Positions 17,792-25,505 of a DNA stretch of 64,000 nt are shown here, in pieces. A program made the position numbers and the translations under genes. Where the stretch lies: positions 224,739 to 288,738 of the forward strand of contig JAVVEP010000001.1 in assembly GCA_032250735.1 (NCBI GenBank). The letters are read 5' to 3'. The first letter of the stretch is position 1, and every line of letters begins with the position of its first letter. Origin of the DNA: Gammaproteobacteria bacterium. GTDB lineage: Bacteria; Pseudomonadota; Gammaproteobacteria; SZUA-152. The notes under the pieces are model-generated. The model saw only the letters and a program-made list of their open reading frames with translations, ran no database searches and was not told the DNA's origin.

Positions 17792-18208
17792 TCAATTTTC
17801 GGCGTACCTACTACGGGCCTTAAGTCCTTCTCTTTTCATGCGCCGCCTAAAGGTGTTTTCAGACGGCACATCCCACTTCTGCCGCAGCCCTTCAGCCACC
17901 ACCTCTTGATACGCTTCAGCGATATTTGGGGGGTCTATTTCCTCGTATCGTTTCTTAAAGAAAGACCACGCAGCAGGCGTCATGCTGGCGGTAACGGTCC
18001 GCCCTTTATACTGGCTTGCCAGCAATTCCACCCATTCGCCCCGGGGCTGCCCTTTAACCGTGTCAAACCACCTATAAAGAGCCGCCTTGCTTACGCCAAA
18101 CTCTTCGCCGGTAAGCTGCCATGCCTGGACTGGTGGGACCCCCTTTTTGATTAGAGCCAATCCGTATAGCAAAGCCTTGTGTCGTGTTTCAGCCGAGGTC
18201 GCCACCAT
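17792..18208 (-). CDS. Stand-alone homologue of the MuA transposase DNA-binding domains
   Basis: A 138-residue protein from the ATG at 18208 (a GTG one codon later is equally placed). It aligns over most of its length with residues about 101-228 of the prophage's own transposase: RHKALLYGLALI with DRLKAILSALALI, then AWQLTGEEFGVSKAALYRWF with AWAAVAAANNTNKSTLYGWY, and GRTVTASMTPAAWSFFK with GRLTAASFSEEAWEVFK. In MuA these are the I-beta/I-gamma domains that bind the phage ends. No catalytic domain follows. The gene is intact, overlaps its upstream partner and lies beside the left end sites, so it may regulate transposition or end recognition. Function is not known. Confidence 0.75.
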   Translation of the reverse strand: MVATSAETRHKALLYGLALIKKGVPPVQAWQLTGEEFGVSKAALYRWFDTVKGQPRGEWVELLASQYKGRTVTASMTPAAWSFFKKRYEEIDPPNIAEAYQEVVAEGLRQKWDVPSENTFRRRMKREGLKARSRYAEN

Positions 18209-18389
18209 TCCCCCCTTGCAGCAATGATTCAAAGCGGCTAGCTATTGACTCCAGGCGATCGAGGACCGCGCTATCCATTTTTTTAGGGATGACGCAGTTC
18301 TTCAGAAAGGCATCGAAGTGCTCCATTTTGCTCTCTGATTTATGACTACCCGCATCAGAGTTGAGGGGGAACCTAATAATTTCAGCCAT
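18189..18389 (-). CDS. Small protein coupled to the transposase-domain homologue
   Basis: A 66-residue protein with a near-perfect ribosome site (AAGGAGG) seven bases before its ATG. It is mildly charged, helical in its C-terminal half (MDSAVLDRLESIASRFESLLQ) and ends in a glycine-rich tail. I recognise no domain. Its 3' end overlaps the start of the next gene by 20 bases, so the two products are made together and may act together. A sigma-70-like promoter lies 180 bases upstream. Confidence 0.65.
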   Translation of the reverse strand: MAEIIRFPLNSDAGSHKSESKMEHFDAFLKNCVIPKKMDSAVLDRLESIASRFESLLQGGNGGDLG

Positions 18390-18500
18390 GACGGCCTCCT
18401 TATGCTTTAGTAAATGTTGCCGCTTAGTAGGCGGCGGGACTCAACTACCGGCATAAGTCGGCGGAGGGTATTTCCCCGAAGGGTCTTGTATTTTCCTCTC

Positions 18501-18540
18501 TAATCCCACCTGGTAATTAAGATACCATGTGATGGGATAA
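18501..18540. repeat. Interrupted dyad upstream of the two-gene left-end unit
   Basis: TAATCCCA (18501-18508) pairs with TGGGATAA (18533-18540) with one mismatch, and TGGTA (18511-18515) pairs with TACCA (18523-18527). The element lies between the candidate promoter and the ATG at 18389, so it could be an operator or a leader hairpin. The rest of 18390-18742 shows no gene. Confidence 0.45.
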
Positions 18541-18568
18541 TTGTCTGACAATGCCAGTAGTAGTCCTA

Positions 18569-18597
18569 AAGGTAGACTGTCTCGCTTCATGTGTCAA
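18569..18597 (-). promoter_or_regulatory. Candidate sigma-70 promoter for the left-end two-gene unit
   Basis: On the minus strand a perfect -35 box TTGACA is followed by a 17-base spacer and TACCTT. The -10 box is weak, which would fit an activated or repressed promoter. It is the only good candidate between the tail genes and the genes at 18389-17792, and would let them be expressed independently of the late operon. Confidence 0.5.
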
Positions 18598-18742
18598 TAT
18601 GTATTTATTTAAAAGGCATTTGATGTGCCCGGCTGCGTCGACGCGGCGGGGGGCCTTGCCTGGGTCACAGTGTTCACTCACTGCGGTTTAGGGTCTGGGC
18701 CGTGTTGGCGCACGGCTCAGTCGCCCCTTTTATTATTGCCCT

Positions 18743-18973
18743 CTACTCGGCTGTGGGCGATGCGTCGCTGTCGCCTTCATCGCTCGCGCCATCATTACTC
18801 TTGGCCGCCTTTTGCGGCGACAGACATTCCACTGTCTGCAGGATTACACTGATCTCATCGAGGCGGTTGCGTATCATTTCAGTGCGCTTTTTCAGGTGGA
18901 ACAATTCCACTGCGAGCTGGGCCTGTTCATTGACGTGCTGGTTGCGCACGTCTGTTGCTGTGGTCGTGGTCAT
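18743..18973 (-). CDS. Small coiled-coil phage protein
   Basis: A 76-residue protein from the ATG at 18973 with an AGGGAAG site upstream; in-frame codons further up lack one. Residues 10-48 are a heptad-patterned helix (QLAVELFHLKKRTEMIRNRLDEISVIL), listed by pattern, and the C-terminus is acidic and low-complexity. It follows the tail-fibre gene by 62 bases and is probably the last late gene. Position after a fibre suggests a fibre chaperone, but nothing in the sequence proves it. Confidence 0.55.
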   Translation of the reverse strand: MTTTTATDVRNQHVNEQAQLAVELFHLKKRTEMIRNRLDEISVILQTVECLSPQKAAKSNDGASDEGDSDASPTAE

Positions 18974-19035
18974 ATCATCTTCCCTTTGTTGGTTATACAT
19001 TCTGATTTTGCGTGGCCATGCTGGCCAATTAACCG

Positions 19036-22000
19036 TTACTGCCCATAAAGCACTTTCAACTCCCCCACCCTCATCGCGGCCCAACTGCTCCCTGCCGTAA
19101 CCGTCTTACCGTGAATTCTGAATATTTCGGCGGATGAGACGGATGGCATCAAGCCCCAGCCTGTTATTGTCCCCCCTAGAACACCATCAACATAAAAATT
19201 TGCAGTGTAAGTGGCCGCGATATACTCGACTTCCAGCAAGTAATCGGTATTTATGAGCAAAGTGGCAATCGCGGACGTGCGGGTTTGAGTGGCTCCTCTG
19301 TTGGCCTCTCCCATTAAAACTCCGTCCTGAACAATAAATCCAAGGGTATGTGTTCCCAGGGTAGAGCCAGTCGTGACGGACCAATGCCGCCCAGAATCCA
19401 TCGCATTCTGGTAAAACCGGACTTTAGTTTTAAACTTTCTATTCACTGTCCACAAAAACCCGTTACTAGCGAGCATCAGTTGCTGCTCAAGTGAACACCA
19501 TGCCTCACTGTCCAGTGTTGCCATTGTCAATATCTGTATGCTGGTAGAGGGCACGCTCGTCACTGAGCCGTCAAGGGCTGTGCCTGTTATATAGTTGCTA
19601 GGACTCCGCATCAGCTCATGGATGTAAACTGAGTCGTTATCGTAGGCGCTTGCACCCAGCAACTTTGTATTTTCTCCGACGACCAAATCAGTGCCGTTAA
19701 AATGAATGCTCTTTTTGGCGTCATGATCGCCCACGTCAAACTGATAGGCGCCGCCATCGTATCCGAGGAAAAACCCAGCCCCGGCGCCCACCACTTTCCC
19801 TGTGCTTTTGATAGCGCCACCCGCGGATAGCGTTATGCCGCCGCCAGTGAGCAGCGCATCCAGGGCGGTGATTTTTCCGTCGGTTGAGGAAAGACGAAAT
19901 ACGGGTGTGGCACTGTTGGCTTTATAGCCGTACAACCCGGTGTCGTTCGCCAGTATGCCTTGCCCATTTGCGCTGCCGTCACCTACCGTGCTGCTGGTGC
20001 GCAAAATGCCCGAGGAGGTGATGTTAAATATCGTGCTATTGATGATGCCGCTAGCAAAAAGGGGGATTGATCCATCGGTCGGTAATTTAAATACAGTACC
20101 CAGCGTTGCATGCACACCGAGAATGCCTTCGGCGTCCGACCTGACGTAAGTTGTGCCCGCTGCGTTTTGTAACTGTATCCGCTGATTCCCGGCATCCAGG
20201 ATGACCCGGTTATTTGCGCTTTTTATAGTTGATGCACCAATCGACCAGCCACCAATTGTGCCGGCTTTGGTGGTCAGTGCGCCCGCAGGTGTAACGCTAA
20301 AAGGTGCATTGGCAATCAGGTCGGCACCCATCCAGATGCCTGTGGTGGGGTTCAGCTCAAGATGGGCTACACCTAATCCAGTGCTGAGTTTACCGGCAGT
20401 AATATCCCAGCCGCCAATGGTGCCCGCTGTTGCGTAAATTGTGCCTGTTACCGCCAGCGTGGTTCCGTCCCACGTGAGTCGATTGCCACCCGACACGCCG
20501 ACAGAAAACTTCCATTTGGCCGCGTCATAACCAAGAAAGAATCCCGTACCGCCATTAAAGCCTGTTTGCCCCGCCCGGATGGATGGCGCTGCCCCCGAGG
20601 TTATGATTAATCCTGAGGACGAAAGATTAGTAGCCGAGAGAGTCCAGCCGCCGATGCTGCCGGACTTGGACGTCAACGCACCGGCAGGTGTAACACTAAA
20701 AGGTGCATTGGCAATCAGGTCGGCACCCATCCAGATACCCGAGGCAGGGTTCAGTTCAAGGTGGGCTACACCGGATCCAATGCTGAGCTTGGCGGCAGCG
20801 ATATTCCAACCACCGATGCTGCCGGACTTGGACGTCAACGCACCGGCAGGTGTCACACTAAAAGGTGCGTTGGCAATCAGGTCGGCACCCATCCATATAC
20901 CCGAGGCAGGGTTCAGTTCAAGATGGGCTACACCGGACCCAATGCTGAGCTTGTCGGCAACGATGCTCCAGCCGCCGATACTGCCGGACTTGGATGTCAG
21001 CGCACCGGCAGGTGTAACACTAAAAGGTGCATCGGCAATCAGGTCGGCACCCATCCAGATACCCGAGGCAGGGTTCAGTTCAAGGTGGGCTACACCGGAT
21101 CCAATGCTGAGCTTGGCGGCAGCGATATTCCAACCACCGATGCTGCCGGACTTGGACGTCAACGCACCGGCAGGTGTCACACTAAAAGGTGCGTTGGCAA
21201 TCAGGTCGGCACCCATCCATATACCCGAGGCAGGGTTCAGTTCAAGATGGGCTACACCGGACCCAATGCTGAGCTTGTCGGCAACGATGCTCCAGCCGCC
21301 GATACTGCCGGACTTGGATGTCAGCGCACCGGCAGGTGTAACACTAAAAGGTGCATCGGCAATCAGGTCGGCACCCATCCAGATACCCGAGGCAGGGTTC
21401 AGTTCAAGGTGGGCTACACCGGATCCAATGCTGAGCTTGGCGGCAGCGATATTCCAACCACCGATGCTGCCGGACTTGGATGTCAGCGCACCGGCAGGTG
21501 TAACACTAAAAGGTGCATCGGCAATCAGGTCGGCACCCATCCAGATACCCGAGGCAGGGTTCAGTTCAAGGTGGGCTACACCGGATCCAATGCTGAGCTT
21601 GGCGGCAGCGATATTCCAACCACCGATGCTGCCGGACTTGGACGTCAACACACCGGCAGGTGTCACACTAAAAGGTGCGCTGGCAATCAGGTCGGCACCC
21701 ATCCAGATACCCGAGGTAGGGTTCAGTTCAAGATGGGCTACACCGGATCCGACGCTGAGTTTGGCAGAAGTGATGAGCCAGCCGCCGATGCTGCCTGCCA
21801 GTGCGGTAATAGAGCCCGTAAGATTTACATCAACAGCGGTGATCTTGCCCGTGCTGGCATCAATGCGGGTTTTTTCAGCGCCCGTCGGGCTGTATCCGAC
21901 GATGGCATTGCCGCCGATAATGAGCCCCTGGCCATTGGTCACCTCGCCGACGGTATCGCTGGTTTGCACCTGGTTGCCGCTGCCAATAACAACAATACCC

Positions 22001-25000
22001 GCCGTGGCCTGCACGGTGTAGCTGTCTTCGATATAGGCATCGGAAACATTGCCGTTAATGGCGATGGGGTGGGCCTTGATGTTGTAGGTAGCCGCATCCG
22101 CAGGTACCCAGACGACCTTTTCTTCGTTGCCGGCGGCATCGCCCACCAGGGTCCATGAATCCGTGCCTTGCAGTTTTATATAGAGCCGTGATGCCCGGTA
22201 GTTGGTGTCTGTTGGCGGGTCTACGGACAGCTCAAGCCCTATGATGTTCAGGCCATTTTTTGTGGCCTGTTGAACCTGCACATTGATCGACAGTGCGCGA
22301 CCGGTTTCGCTTGGCGGATCAGGTTCGGGGGCAATGCTGTCGTCTCGCAAATGCTGGATGCGCAGATTGGCATCGGCGCGAGAGCCGACCGGCATGCCGA
22401 CGTAGTGCGAGGTGGTAGTGCCGTACGGCGCGTGGGGCACATAACCGGCATCCAACACCGTGCCGACGGTGGGGGACAGGCCCTGGTCTGCCGTCAGCGT
22501 AATGAAGGCGAACCCCGGCCCATCGATAACGGCCAGTAGCCCGCTGGGCGCACCGCCGGCACCGGCACCGGCGCGCATGGTGCGGCTACCATTCACAACG
22601 TGATCGGAACCTTCAGCGCCATCGCCGCCGCTGAGGTTGTAGCTGCCGGCGGCGCCTTCGTAGATGTTTTGCGCGACAATAATCAGCGCTGCCGGTCCAT
22701 TGCCGCCGTTGCCACCGGCCACGCCTGGCACGCCCTCCATAAAGGTGCCGCCGCCTGACGAACCAGGCGTGCCGCGCAGGTCGCTGGGCAAGCCGACGAG
22801 GTTGGCACCGTCCCAGCGAATGTCGAACACCGGCAGCGATGTCCAGGAGCCCTCAACCACGCCACCCCTCCACGAATCTGCACGGAACCCGCCGCCGGAT
22901 CGGTGGCGGTAATTGACAGAGCCGCCCGACTCCGTCACGCCAATCGCGCCAGGCGAGGCCAGCGTGAAGCGGTTCGACGTACTGACCGGCGGCACCGCCA
23001 CCGCGCCGGGAAGGCCGCGACCCACGCCATCGACCGTGCCATTGCGCGTCCATTCCTTTATACGCAGCTGCACATTGTCATCAATGTAGAGCGTCACGCC
23101 CGGGTCAAGCGTCACAGAGCCGTTGAATGAATAGATGGCGGAAAGGTTGTTGGCATCGGCATGGCCGACCAGCGTGCTGTCGGCCGTGATATGCCAAACC
23201 GGTCCCACATAAGCGCCGGTGGTCACTGTCGTGATATCCGTGCCGGCCTCGTAAAAGCCATCAGGCAGTATCGCGTTCGCCGCATCGGCAATTGGCGCCG
23301 CCGCCTGGCTGGAGCCAAACAGCACCAGCACCACCTCGCCCGTCATCCAGTTCTTGCGCGTGCCAAGGATGATGAATGAGCGATCCAGATCGCCGCCGGT
23401 AATCGGGTCGCGGACTGCCGAGGTTTGGCAACGCACGATATCGCCGCACTCCAGCACGTTCAGGTGCGGCATGCCTTTTACCGTCATCAGCAGTGGCCCA
23501 CCGGCGTGCATGTCGCGCGCGGAGTCCCGCAGGCCGGCCAGGGTGGCCTGGGTGTGCGTGTAACCGGTCAGCCCCTCGAAGCTGAACTCCATCGGGGAAG
23601 TCGCGCCATGCACGAGCACCGAGTCAGGGTCAAACAGGGTCTGATGCCGATTGGGCTTACCGGTCGTTGAATCCGGGTTCCAATGGAAGGTAAAGACGTT
23701 ATGAATCTGCTCGAAATCCTGTTTTAGATTTCCCCAGCCACCCTTTGCCACATTGTTGTCATTCAGCACCGCCACATAGGCGGAATCCGGCGCAACACGG
23801 CCAAACCGACGAAGCTCAAGCTGGCCATCGTTGCGCACCCGCATAAAGCAGCCGCCCAGACGCAGCAGCTGCTCCTCGATAAACTTCTTGCCGTCACGTT
23901 TTGAGAGCTTTTGAAAGTGCGCAGTAAACCCCAGCACATCATTGCTGGTGTCCCACAGGTCGGCTCCTATGCCCAGGAAGGAGGCGGTGGCCACCCACTT
24001 CGTATCGATGCCCAGGGTCCAGTTTGACGGGAACGGTTGCGCCTGACCTTCCACATTGCCGGTGAGCATTGCCAGCAACATTTTCACCAGCGGCATTTCG
24101 ATGTAGATGTTTTCCGTGACCTTGGTGCGCCGGTCGGGCGCATCGCTGGTGTTTATCTCGTGCGCCACAGCGCGGGTGTTCAGCGCGCCCCGGGTGCAGT
24201 TATAAAATTGCACATCCGCCAGCACGTTAACGTTGGCGCCCGCCGCCTCCGTGGTAACCGACTCCAGCACCAGGATCTTGTTGGCCGCAGGTCCGGTGGG
24301 CGCGATGGTAAACGCCACATCGTTGAGCGCCGAGCCCGTGATGATCAGCTGCTGGCCACTCGAGAACACGGATAAATCCGTGGCAACAGAATTGATGGAG
24401 TTGTCGGCAGCGCTGAAGCTGATATCGCTACCGATCAACGAAATGGCAACATCTACCTTGTCGGTAGCACGAACCGTCTCCTTGTCGACATCGACGTAGA
24501 TCACTGTCTCATTCGGTGCGTCGGTATAACTGCTACCGTGAGTATTAAATTCAATGTCGCTGGTGGAGTAGACCGGCAACACTGTGTCGGTATCGGTGAT
24601 GGACGCCCGCAGGTTGGTCTCGCGGTTCTCGAACACGTTTTGCCGCGTCAGGCGCTGCACGTCAGAGCAGTTGAAATCCCGCAGGCCGCCCTTGAAAGAC
24701 TCATCGGTGATGATTTGCGTTTCGGTCTGAATATAGCTGTCCCACACCATACCCTTACCGCCCATCCACACCCGCACCACCTTGTGGCGCAGGCCGCGGC
24801 CGGCCGCAAGCTGGGCGCTGATCAGGTTGGTGACCTCGCGATCAGCATCAACCAGGCTGAAATTGATCGACCCGATACTGCTCCAGCCTTTGATCGGCGT
24901 CAGTTTTTGTGAGGATGCGCTAATGCCTTTTGCGCGAATGACATCCCACACCACATTGGTGCCCACATAAGGTGGCACCGCGCAATCGTCATGGGACGTG

Positions 25001-25113
25001 ATCGCCCAGGTCTGGGCCTGATCATTGGGATCGAATTCGATCTCGATCGTGTAGCGTGGGTCTTTGTCTTCGGAGAAATTGAAATCCGCAAAGGCGAGGT
25101 TGTCATTCCTCAT
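19036..25113 (-). CDS. Giant tail-tip protein with repetitive fibre region
   Basis: A 2,025-residue protein, the largest in the window. The N-terminal 620 residues look like a tail hub or tip-attachment region, ending with a stretch on conversion of surface loops (GDIVRCQTSAVRDPITGGDLDR). Residues 650-950 include glycine-rich segments (GGGTFMEGVPGVAGGNGGNG) like those of tail-tip adhesins. Residues about 1,110-1,640 are tandem 54-residue modules centred on HLELNPASGIWMGADLI. The C-terminal 200 residues resemble a receptor-binding or lectin-like tip. It overlaps the preceding tail gene by four bases. It probably determines host range. Confidence 0.8.
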   Translation of the reverse strand: MRNDNLAFADFNFSEDKDPRYTIEIEFDPNDQAQTWAITSHDDCAVPPYVGTNVVWDVIRAKGISASSQKLTPIKGWSSIGSINFSLVDADREVTNLISAQLAAGRGLRHKVVRVWMGGKGMVWDSYIQTETQIITDESFKGGLRDFNCSDVQRLTRQNVFENRETNLRASITDTDTVLPVYSTSDIEFNTHGSSYTDAPNETVIYVDVDKETVRATDKVDVAISLIGSDISFSAADNSINSVATDLSVFSSGQQLIITGSALNDVAFTIAPTGPAANKILVLESVTTEAAGANVNVLADVQFYNCTRGALNTRAVAHEINTSDAPDRRTKVTENIYIEMPLVKMLLAMLTGNVEGQAQPFPSNWTLGIDTKWVATASFLGIGADLWDTSNDVLGFTAHFQKLSKRDGKKFIEEQLLRLGGCFMRVRNDGQLELRRFGRVAPDSAYVAVLNDNNVAKGGWGNLKQDFEQIHNVFTFHWNPDSTTGKPNRHQTLFDPDSVLVHGATSPMEFSFEGLTGYTHTQATLAGLRDSARDMHAGGPLLMTVKGMPHLNVLECGDIVRCQTSAVRDPITGGDLDRSFIILGTRKNWMTGEVVLVLFGSSQAAAPIADAANAILPDGFYEAGTDITTVTTGAYVGPVWHITADSTLVGHADANNLSAIYSFNGSVTLDPGVTLYIDDNVQLRIKEWTRNGTVDGVGRGLPGAVAVPPVSTSNRFTLASPGAIGVTESGGSVNYRHRSGGGFRADSWRGGVVEGSWTSLPVFDIRWDGANLVGLPSDLRGTPGSSGGGTFMEGVPGVAGGNGGNGPAALIIVAQNIYEGAAGSYNLSGGDGAEGSDHVVNGSRTMRAGAGAGGAPSGLLAVIDGPGFAFITLTADQGLSPTVGTVLDAGYVPHAPYGTTTSHYVGMPVGSRADANLRIQHLRDDSIAPEPDPPSETGRALSINVQVQQATKNGLNIIGLELSVDPPTDTNYRASRLYIKLQGTDSWTLVGDAAGNEEKVVWVPADAATYNIKAHPIAINGNVSDAYIEDSYTVQATAGIVVIGSGNQVQTSDTVGEVTNGQGLIIGGNAIVGYSPTGAEKTRIDASTGKITAVDVNLTGSITALAGSIGGWLITSAKLSVGSGVAHLELNPTSGIWMGADLIASAPFSVTPAGVLTSKSGSIGGWNIAAAKLSIGSGVAHLELNPASGIWMGADLIADAPFSVTPAGALTSKSGSIGGWNIAAAKLSIGSGVAHLELNPASGIWMGADLIADAPFSVTPAGALTSKSGSIGGWSIVADKLSIGSGVAHLELNPASGIWMGADLIANAPFSVTPAGALTSKSGSIGGWNIAAAKLSIGSGVAHLELNPASGIWMGADLIADAPFSVTPAGALTSKSGSIGGWSIVADKLSIGSGVAHLELNPASGIWMGADLIANAPFSVTPAGALTSKSGSIGGWNIAAAKLSIGSGVAHLELNPASGIWMGADLIANAPFSVTPAGALTSKSGSIGGWTLSATNLSSSGLIITSGAAPSIRAGQTGFNGGTGFFLGYDAAKWKFSVGVSGGNRLTWDGTTLAVTGTIYATAGTIGGWDITAGKLSTGLGVAHLELNPTTGIWMGADLIANAPFSVTPAGALTTKAGTIGGWSIGASTIKSANNRVILDAGNQRIQLQNAAGTTYVRSDAEGILGVHATLGTVFKLPTDGSIPLFASGIINSTIFNITSSGILRTSSTVGDGSANGQGILANDTGLYGYKANSATPVFRLSSTDGKITALDALLTGGGITLSAGGAIKSTGKVVGAGAGFFLGYDGGAYQFDVGDHDAKKSIHFNGTDLVVGENTKLLGASAYDNDSVYIHELMRSPSNYITGTALDGSVTSVPSTSIQILTMATLDSEAWCSLEQQLMLASNGFLWTVNRKFKTKVRFYQNAMDSGRHWSVTTGSTLGTHTLGFIVQDGVLMGEANRGATQTRTSAIATLLINTDYLLEVEYIAATYTANFYVDGVLGGTITGWGLMPSVSSAEIFRIHGKTVTAGSSWAAMRVGELKVLYGQ
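20640..21790. repeat. Seven tandem 162-bp repeats inside the tail-fibre gene
   Basis: The TTGGACGTCAA/TTGGATGTCAG landmark recurs at exact 162-bp spacing from about 20,666 to 21,638, giving seven in-frame 54-residue modules. Copies 2+3 and 4+5 (about 20,810-21,133 and 21,134-21,457) read as identical 324-bp units, so the latest expansion was by a two-module step. Diverged single copies flank the array near 20,250 and 21,800. Confidence 0.9.
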
Positions 25114-25505
25114 ACCGCGCGCACCCGGAAGCTGATGCGGAACGTCATGGTGGTCCCATGCCGCGCCTCTTTGTAGTCACCGACACGCTTGACTGAGATG
25201 GGATCTACCGGCACGGCAGCGGTGCCGTAACGATCAAACGTAAACACTTCACCACCGTCCGTGGAGTCCAGGAATTCATACCAGGCAGGCAGGTCGGTTG
25301 ACAGAATGCGAATCGTCGTTACATCGAATTCAATGCTTTGCTTGTAGCGAATAATCTCCAGGCGGCCACCCACCGACTCATGCTGCTCCTTGTCGGTTTC
25401 CGGCAGGCGGTTATTCTTGCCGGCCTTCATGTCCAGGTCATAGGTATCATCGGCAACGTGGCCGGCGATGATGGATCGCTTCGCAGTGTAGTTAACGGTG
25501 GTCAT
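25110..25505 (-). CDS. Distal tail / minor tail protein
   Basis: A 131-residue, beta-rich protein with no membrane segment. It lies between the tape measure and the tail-tip protein and overlaps both by four bases, the slot normally filled by distal tail or adaptor proteins of siphoviruses. The sequence itself (SIIAGHVADDTYDLDMKAG at the start) does not hit a named family that I can recall with certainty, so the assignment is by position. Confidence 0.6.
   Translation of the reverse strand: MTTVNYTAKRSIIAGHVADDTYDLDMKAGKNNRLPETDKEQHESVGGRLEIIRYKQSIEFDVTTIRILSTDLPAWYEFLDSTDGGEVFTFDRYGTAAVPVDPISVKRVGDYKEARHGTTMTFRISFRVRAV

Noticed and set aside
17792..18208. Transposase-domain homologue as a remnant of a second prophage
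   Set aside because: The frame is intact with a natural stop, a coupled partner gene and a promoter, and it lies inside the terminal sites of the same element; no other remnant of a second phage is present.
20640..21790. Regular repeats considered as a possible CRISPR array
   Set aside because: The unit is 162 bp, wholly in frame with the fibre gene, with no unique spacers between repeats.
20579..22158. Two long plus-strand frames of 480 and 465 codons opposite the tail-fibre gene
   Set aside because: They are complements of the repeats in the minus-strand fibre gene; the tandem array keeps every frame open at once. No ribosome site or coding composition supports them.
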